Of a stretch of DNA of 8,026 nt, positions 4,599 to 8,026 are shown in pieces. The translations under genes and the position numbers were made by a program. Source of the DNA: Sphingobacteriales bacterium (GTDB lineage Bacteria; Bacteroidota; Bacteroidia; Sphingobacteriales; Sphingobacteriaceae); assembly GCA_947478655.1 (NCBI GenBank), contig CANJWU010000043.1:1-8026 (forward strand), read 5' to 3'. Position 1 is the stretch's first letter. Every line of letters starts with the position of its first letter. The notes beneath the pieces are model-generated. The model was not told the origin of the DNA, did no database searches, and saw nothing but the letters and a program-made list of their open reading frames with translations.

Positions 4599-7190
4599 TT
4601 ACAAAACTATCGCAATTGTGCCAGTTTTTTTAATGCCTTTGCCTTCGATGTAATAAAAATAAGTTTCTGCGGGTAAAGCTTGGCCATTATGTTTTCCATC
4701 CCAGGGCTGAATGTTTTTACCTGTTTGCTTATAAACCAATTTACCCCATCTATTATAAATATATAGGGCCTCAATATTACAAGCTACATTTCCTTCGGCA
4801 ATCACAAATTTATCATTTACATTATCACCATTAGGAGTAAACACATTTGGAATATCTTTTATTTCAGCATCTAATGGAAAAACCAAATTAACTTCTACCG
4901 AATCAATACATTCGGTATTGCGATTGGCTATTAATTTTACCGTATAATTTCCCGCAGTTTTATATTTATGAATTGGGTTCGCTTCAGTCGAATAAGTAGT
5001 ATCTCCAAAATTCCAGAAAACAGAATCGGTACCAATGGTATTGTTTTGTAAGGCGATGGTTCTTGCGCATGTATCTACCGCAATGGTAAATTTTGCACTA
5101 GGCGTATCAACTACATAAACAACCATAGTATCAAAACTAAAACATGCATTGTTCTTCGCTTTTAAAATATAGGTTGTGGTGGCAATTGGTGTTGCCTTAG
5201 GAGTTGCGCTCTTAAAATCATCTAAACTATTTTTAGGCGACCATTCGTAAGTACCATAGTCCGAACCACCTGCATTTAAAGTTACTTCAGATCTTTTACA
5301 TACAATACGATCGGGTCCGGCATTTGCTTTAGGTAGGGTGTCAATTTTAACACTTACACTATATTGATTAACACAGCCTATGCTATCGGTAATGTCTACG
5401 GTATAACTTTGGGTTAACCAAGCTCTAGGATTAGCAATGGTATCGTTGCTTAAACCTGTTGCAGGTTTCCATTTATATTTTACACCACCATAAGCCAATA
5501 GTTGAGCCGTATCATACAAACAAACATAGGCGGGTTTTTTACCATAAATTCCTTTTGGTATAATAGATACCCTAATTTCTACTGGGTCGGCACAGGCTTC
5601 CTCGTTGGTTAAGGTAACCGTTATTAAAATTTCGTAAACTCCTGTAGGTACCGAAAATATTGGGTTTGGAATGGTGTCATCGTCAAACAAACCAACGGGT
5701 TGTAAACCTAAATCTGTTGCCGTCCAAGTAAAATGAGGGTTGGGCAATGTTACATTCGCAAATAATTGCAGCAAAGTTCCTGCGCAAACCACCGTATCGT
5801 TGATGGTTTTAATATCAACAGGAATAATAGGCGCAATATAAATGGTATCTTTTACTAAAGTATTGGTACAAGAATCAAAAACACAAACAACATACATGGT
5901 TACGCTATCTGGCGAAACGCGAATGGTCGAAGATCGACTTATGGTATCTATGCCTAAACTATCTGTCCAAGCATAGCTTAAATGTGCAGAGCCGCCAGTA
6001 GTTTTTACTTTCCAAAAAACAGTATCACCTTGGCAATCTACTTTTTGAAATCCAGAAATTCGAATGGTATCAAAATCCGTAATGTTTAAGGAGTCGGCAG
6101 AAATAAAACAACCGCCATTACTTTTCATTTCTATTTTAAATTTCTCTGCCGCTTCTACTATATTATCGTCGGTAGGAAAGAAGTAAAGATCTGTGCTGAG
6201 TTGGCCTTTTGGAATGGTTATGCTTCCCGAAAGAGTGGGATAGTCTAATCCCATTGTTGCAATACCAGCAAGTGCAGAAGTATTGGTAGCATAAGCGCCA
6301 AGTAAGGCGCTACTGGTGTCGGTATTGGTTCGGCTAAATCGACAAACTACACTATCACATTTTTCGGTAATGGTTCCTCCATTTGGATGAACAATTTCTA
6401 CCCGCATATTGTCAATATTTTCGCTCTCGAAACTTTGTGCTTCTAAAAATATACCCGAATCATAAGCTCTGTCTATGACATCGGAAATGGCTAATTTAAT
6501 AGTATACGTTTGACAAGCCGTTAAATTCTGAAGAGATACTTCAATTACTTTTGTAAATGCATCGTATTGTATACTGAGCCCATTGGCATTATCTACATAC
6601 AAGCCCGAGTTATTAAAAGCATTAATCGAATTAATAGCAATTGGGGTATCTAAAGTACCAGGTACAACAGCAATATTTTTTTTGCCTATAATGCCTGGCC
6701 CGCTTACAAAAAAGCCAAATGCATCGTTATAGCTTTGACCCACAAATTCCGGATATTCTTCGGATGCAAATACAAATCTTAATTTAATGGAATTAGTAAC
6801 TGGGATAAAATCAAATTGTAATGAGGCCGCATCAACCGTAATTCCGCCAGCTATGCTATTTAAATCTACATCGCCACCTTTGTTGTTCGAACTACTTACT
6901 TGAAGATTGTTAGGACCAATCGCATCTATTGCTTTTCCGGTCGAAATTAATACGCCACTGTCTAAACCTAAATTAGAATTGGTACCATCGAAAATGGCAA
7001 TGGCACCGGTATCTCCTCTATAAATAATATTACGAACAGTAATACCTTGGCCTACCAAAACATTACGTACTAATTTACCCATATTGGGTTCGCGTCTTAT
7101 TTTAAGTTGGGCATTACTTTTAGAAATGAAAGTGAATGAAACTAGTAATAGTAGCAGTAATGTGGTATAGCTTTTTCGAGTAATAGTCAA
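4599..7190 (-). CDS. Large secreted protein: choice-of-anchor L domain, Ig/PKD-like repeats, gliding-motility (type B) T9SS C-terminal domain
   Basis: An 863-residue type IX secretion substrate, exported and probably cell-surface-bound or released. A signal peptide covers about 1-27 (cut after SNAQ). A choice-of-anchor L domain spans about 30-255, with hallmarks FVFASEEYPEFVG (139-151) and NDAFGFFVSGPG (155-166). Next is a Calx-beta-like segment (about 262-375, with the DDNIVEAAEKF strand). Several Ig-like domains with paired cysteines follow (about 380-695), some of SprB/HYR-like adhesin character (YKWKPATGLSNDTIANP, ANAGPDRIVCKRSEVTLNAGG). A PKD domain (about 697-770) contains WNFGDTTYSTEANPIHKY. 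The C-terminal domain (about 778-863) has IPNVFTPNGDNVNDKF, IYNRWGKLVY, WDGKHNGQALP and TYFYYIEGKG, the type B sorting signal (gliding motility-associated C-terminal domain). The start is TTG at 7190-7188: a stop lies six codons upstream, and no in-frame ATG occurs before residue 37, inside the mature protein. It leads a probable transcript with the membrane protein and pepT. Ligand or partner unknown; an adhesin role is likely. Confidence 0.92.
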   Translation of the reverse strand: MTITRKSYTTLLLLLLVSFTFISKSNAQLKIRREPNMGKLVRNVLVGQGITVRNIIYRGDTGAIAIFDGTNSNLGLDSGVLISTGKAIDAIGPNNLQVSSSNNKGGDVDLNSIAGGITVDAASLQFDFIPVTNSIKLRFVFASEEYPEFVGQSYNDAFGFFVSGPGIIGKKNIAVVPGTLDTPIAINSINAFNNSGLYVDNANGLSIQYDAFTKVIEVSLQNLTACQTYTIKLAISDVIDRAYDSGIFLEAQSFESENIDNMRVEIVHPNGGTITEKCDSVVCRFSRTNTDTSSALLGAYATNTSALAGIATMGLDYPTLSGSITIPKGQLSTDLYFFPTDDNIVEAAEKFKIEMKSNGGCFISADSLNITDFDTIRISGFQKVDCQGDTVFWKVKTTGGSAHLSYAWTDSLGIDTISRSSTIRVSPDSVTMYVVCVFDSCTNTLVKDTIYIAPIIPVDIKTINDTVVCAGTLLQLFANVTLPNPHFTWTATDLGLQPVGLFDDDTIPNPIFSVPTGVYEILITVTLTNEEACADPVEIRVSIIPKGIYGKKPAYVCLYDTAQLLAYGGVKYKWKPATGLSNDTIANPRAWLTQSYTVDITDSIGCVNQYSVSVKIDTLPKANAGPDRIVCKRSEVTLNAGGSDYGTYEWSPKNSLDDFKSATPKATPIATTTYILKAKNNACFSFDTMVVYVVDTPSAKFTIAVDTCARTIALQNNTIGTDSVFWNFGDTTYSTEANPIHKYKTAGNYTVKLIANRNTECIDSVEVNLVFPLDAEIKDIPNVFTPNGDNVNDKFVIAEGNVACNIEALYIYNRWGKLVYKQTGKNIQPWDGKHNGQALPAETYFYYIEGKGIKKTGTIAIVL

Positions 7191-7236
7191 AACAAATAAA
7201 TTTTATTAGTTACAATATAGTAAATTTAGATTGTTT
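7191..7236 (-). promoter_or_regulatory. 46-base AT-rich gap between gldC and the surface-protein gene
   Basis: This is the only minus-strand gap large enough to hold a promoter for the surface-protein, membrane-protein and pepT genes. On the minus strand it contains TAAATTTA at 7219-7226, seven of eight matches to TAnnTTTG, but no TTTG element at a proper distance upstream. I see no GC-containing hairpin that would end gldC transcription. Read-through from gldC is therefore as likely as a separate promoter. Confidence 0.2.
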
Positions 7237-7572
7237 TTAACTATTTGCGTTTAATTCCATTTTTTCGGCGAAATGCGCGCAATAATCTCGGAGATCTTCT
7301 ACAATGTTCTTTTCGCCGGTAGCTTTTAAAAAACTATCACTCATGGTCATGAGTGTTTCATAGAAAAATCGTTTCATTTCATCTACTGGCATATCTTTGG
7401 TCCAAAGGTCTAAGCGCAACGAATTTTGATATTGTTGATCCCATAAAGCCAATATCATAGATTTACATGGTAATTCCTGAGTGTTTTCTGAATCTGAAGA
7501 ATACCATAAGATGCTTTCTGGTAAATTTTTGTCGTCTAAAGAAACGGTAATTTTGATTTCTGCTGTTTTCAT
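7237..7572 (-). CDS. gldC: Gliding motility protein GldC
   Basis: A 111-residue protein with no signal peptide or membrane segment, matching the GldC family of Bacteroidota. It begins MKTAEIKITVSLDDKNLPE, has IILW-like strand LPESILWYSS, then LALWDQQYQNSLRLDLWTKDMPVDEMKRF, whose WTKDMPVDEMKRF block is the family's most recognisable stretch, and ends in a helical tail (EDLRDYCAHFAEKMEL). In Flavobacterium, GldC assists gliding motility and works with the lipoprotein GldB, though it is not strictly essential; many non-gliding members keep it. The reading frame stays open 34 codons further upstream to 7674, but that extension is lysine-rich sequence lying antiparallel in reading frame to the helicase coding region. 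The ATG at 7572 gives the normal family length and leaves a 10-base gap after the helicase stop. gldB is not in the window. Confidence 0.92.
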   Translation of the reverse strand: MKTAEIKITVSLDDKNLPESILWYSSDSENTQELPCKSMILALWDQQYQNSLRLDLWTKDMPVDEMKRFFYETLMTMSDSFLKATGEKNIVEDLRDYCAHFAEKMELNANS

Positions 7573-7582
7573 GCGTATGCGA

Positions 7583-8026
7583 TTATTTAATTTTTTTATC
7601 CCAGTTTTTCCCTTTTTTACGAAGGGTCTTTTTAGTTTTATCGTCGGTGCTGCTTTTGGTTTTACTTTTAGCATTTCCTTTGTTTAGCTGTTGCTCTTTT
7701 TGCTTGGCTAACTTTTTCTTTTCCTCTGCCGAAGGCCTTTTAAATTTCTTTTCATGAAAAGAACCTTTAAAGGTAGGGTCTTCTTTGCGTTTATGTTCGT
7801 CTATTTCGCGGGCAATGGCCTGTTTTTCGTTAAAAGAGGTTTCTGCAAAAATCACTCCTTCAGGAATGGGCAATACCGGTATTTTTTGTCGAATGAGTTT
7901 TTCAATTTTTGCTAAATGCAAAGTTTCTGATTCGTTGCTAAAGGTAATGGATACGCCTAGCTTTTCTGCTCTACCCGTTCTGCCAATGCGGTGTACGTAA
8001 TCTTCGTATATCAAAGGCACATCAAA
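7583..8026 (-). CDS. DEAD-box RNA helicase, C-terminal part (partial, runs off right edge; RhlE-like)
   Basis: The last 147 codons of an ATP-dependent RNA helicase. The frame is open to the window edge, where it begins FDVPLIYEDYVHRIGRTGRA. This contains the end of motif V context (FDVP) and complete motif VI, HRIGRTGR, whose arginines contact ATP. It is followed by the end of RecA-like domain 2 (GVSITFSNESETLHLAKIEKLI) and the segment QKIPVLPIPEGV typical of RhlE-like helicases in this phylum. The remaining 80 or so residues form a strongly basic, lysine-rich tail (KKKLAKQKEQQLNKG and the like) probably binding RNA nonspecifically. Such proteins act in ribosome assembly, RNA turnover or cold adaptation; which applies here cannot be judged. 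A possible internal GTG start at 8020 is ignored because the true start lies outside the window. gldC follows after 10 bases, suggesting a shared transcript. Confidence 0.93.
   Translation of the reverse strand, partial: FDVPLIYEDYVHRIGRTGRAEKLGVSITFSNESETLHLAKIEKLIRQKIPVLPIPEGVIFAETSFNEKQAIAREIDEHKRKEDPTFKGSFHEKKFKRPSAEEKKKLAKQKEQQLNKGNAKSKTKSSTDDKTKKTLRKKGKNWDKKIK

Noticed and set aside
4599..7190. Internal Ig-like segments of the large protein as recent DNA repeats
   Set aside because: The domains share general motifs only at the protein level; I see no long near-identical nucleotide repeats between them.
7191..7236. AT-rich inverted repeat (AAACAA ... TTGTTT) as a gldC terminator
   Set aside because: The arms are short, contain almost no G-C pairs and enclose a loop of more than 25 bases, as expected by chance in such AT-rich DNA.
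7573..7582. Possible frameshift joining the helicase tail to gldC
   Set aside because: The helicase ends in a proper stop and gldC has its own family-consistent ATG 10 bases later; both proteins look intact where visible.
7481..7687. A 68-codon plus-strand frame with a hydrophobic C-terminal end
   Set aside because: The apparent membrane segment is the antisense of lysine-rich helicase tail codons (AAA read as TTT), which always gives phenylalanine-rich shadows. It also spans two real genes.
7785..8000. A 71-codon plus-strand frame opposite the helicase
   Set aside because: It is antisense to the conserved motif VI region of the helicase and has no independent support.

Overview
The window looks like chromosomal DNA of a Bacteroidota bacterium, probably a Sphingobacteriia/Chitinophagia-type or flavobacterial relative. 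It is AT-rich and tightly packed, and most starts lack a Shine-Dalgarno sequence and have A-rich leaders. It carries a gldC gene, a large surface protein with a gliding-motility/type IX secretion C-terminal domain, choice-of-anchor L domains and a DUF5777-type outer-membrane barrel, all hallmarks of this phylum. I see no tRNA, rRNA, CRISPR array, insertion sequence or phage gene. No gene-free stretch is longer than about 50 bases.

Layout. Bases 1-117 (minus strand) hold the first 39 codons of a secreted protein that leaves the window. Its mature N-terminus resembles that of the large surface protein at 4599-7190. A 41-base divergent gap follows. Four plus-strand genes (159-2869) come next, separated by 17, 7 and 5 bases: a PLP-dependent low-specificity threonine aldolase, two related small lipoproteins with cytochrome c-like heme motifs of unusual spacing, and a DUF5777-type beta-barrel. 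They end at a hairpin (2861-2890) that also covers the stop codon of the convergent gene.

The rest is on the minus strand. In transcription order it holds the C-terminal end of a DEAD-box RNA helicase (entering from the right edge), gldC, an 863-residue type IX secretion substrate starting at TTG, a small four-helix membrane protein resembling DUF2231, and peptidase T. Gaps are 10, 46, 11 and 5 bases, so the last three genes probably form one transcript and the first two another, or all five are read together.

Functionally the window mixes housekeeping enzymes (threonine aldolase, peptidase T, RNA helicase) with cell-envelope functions. The most interesting part is the tandem of lipoproteins with CX4CH and CX6CH motifs placed directly before an outer-membrane barrel. 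It could be a small envelope redox module, but that role is inferred only from motifs and gene order. Nothing in the window proves a new defence or mobile system.
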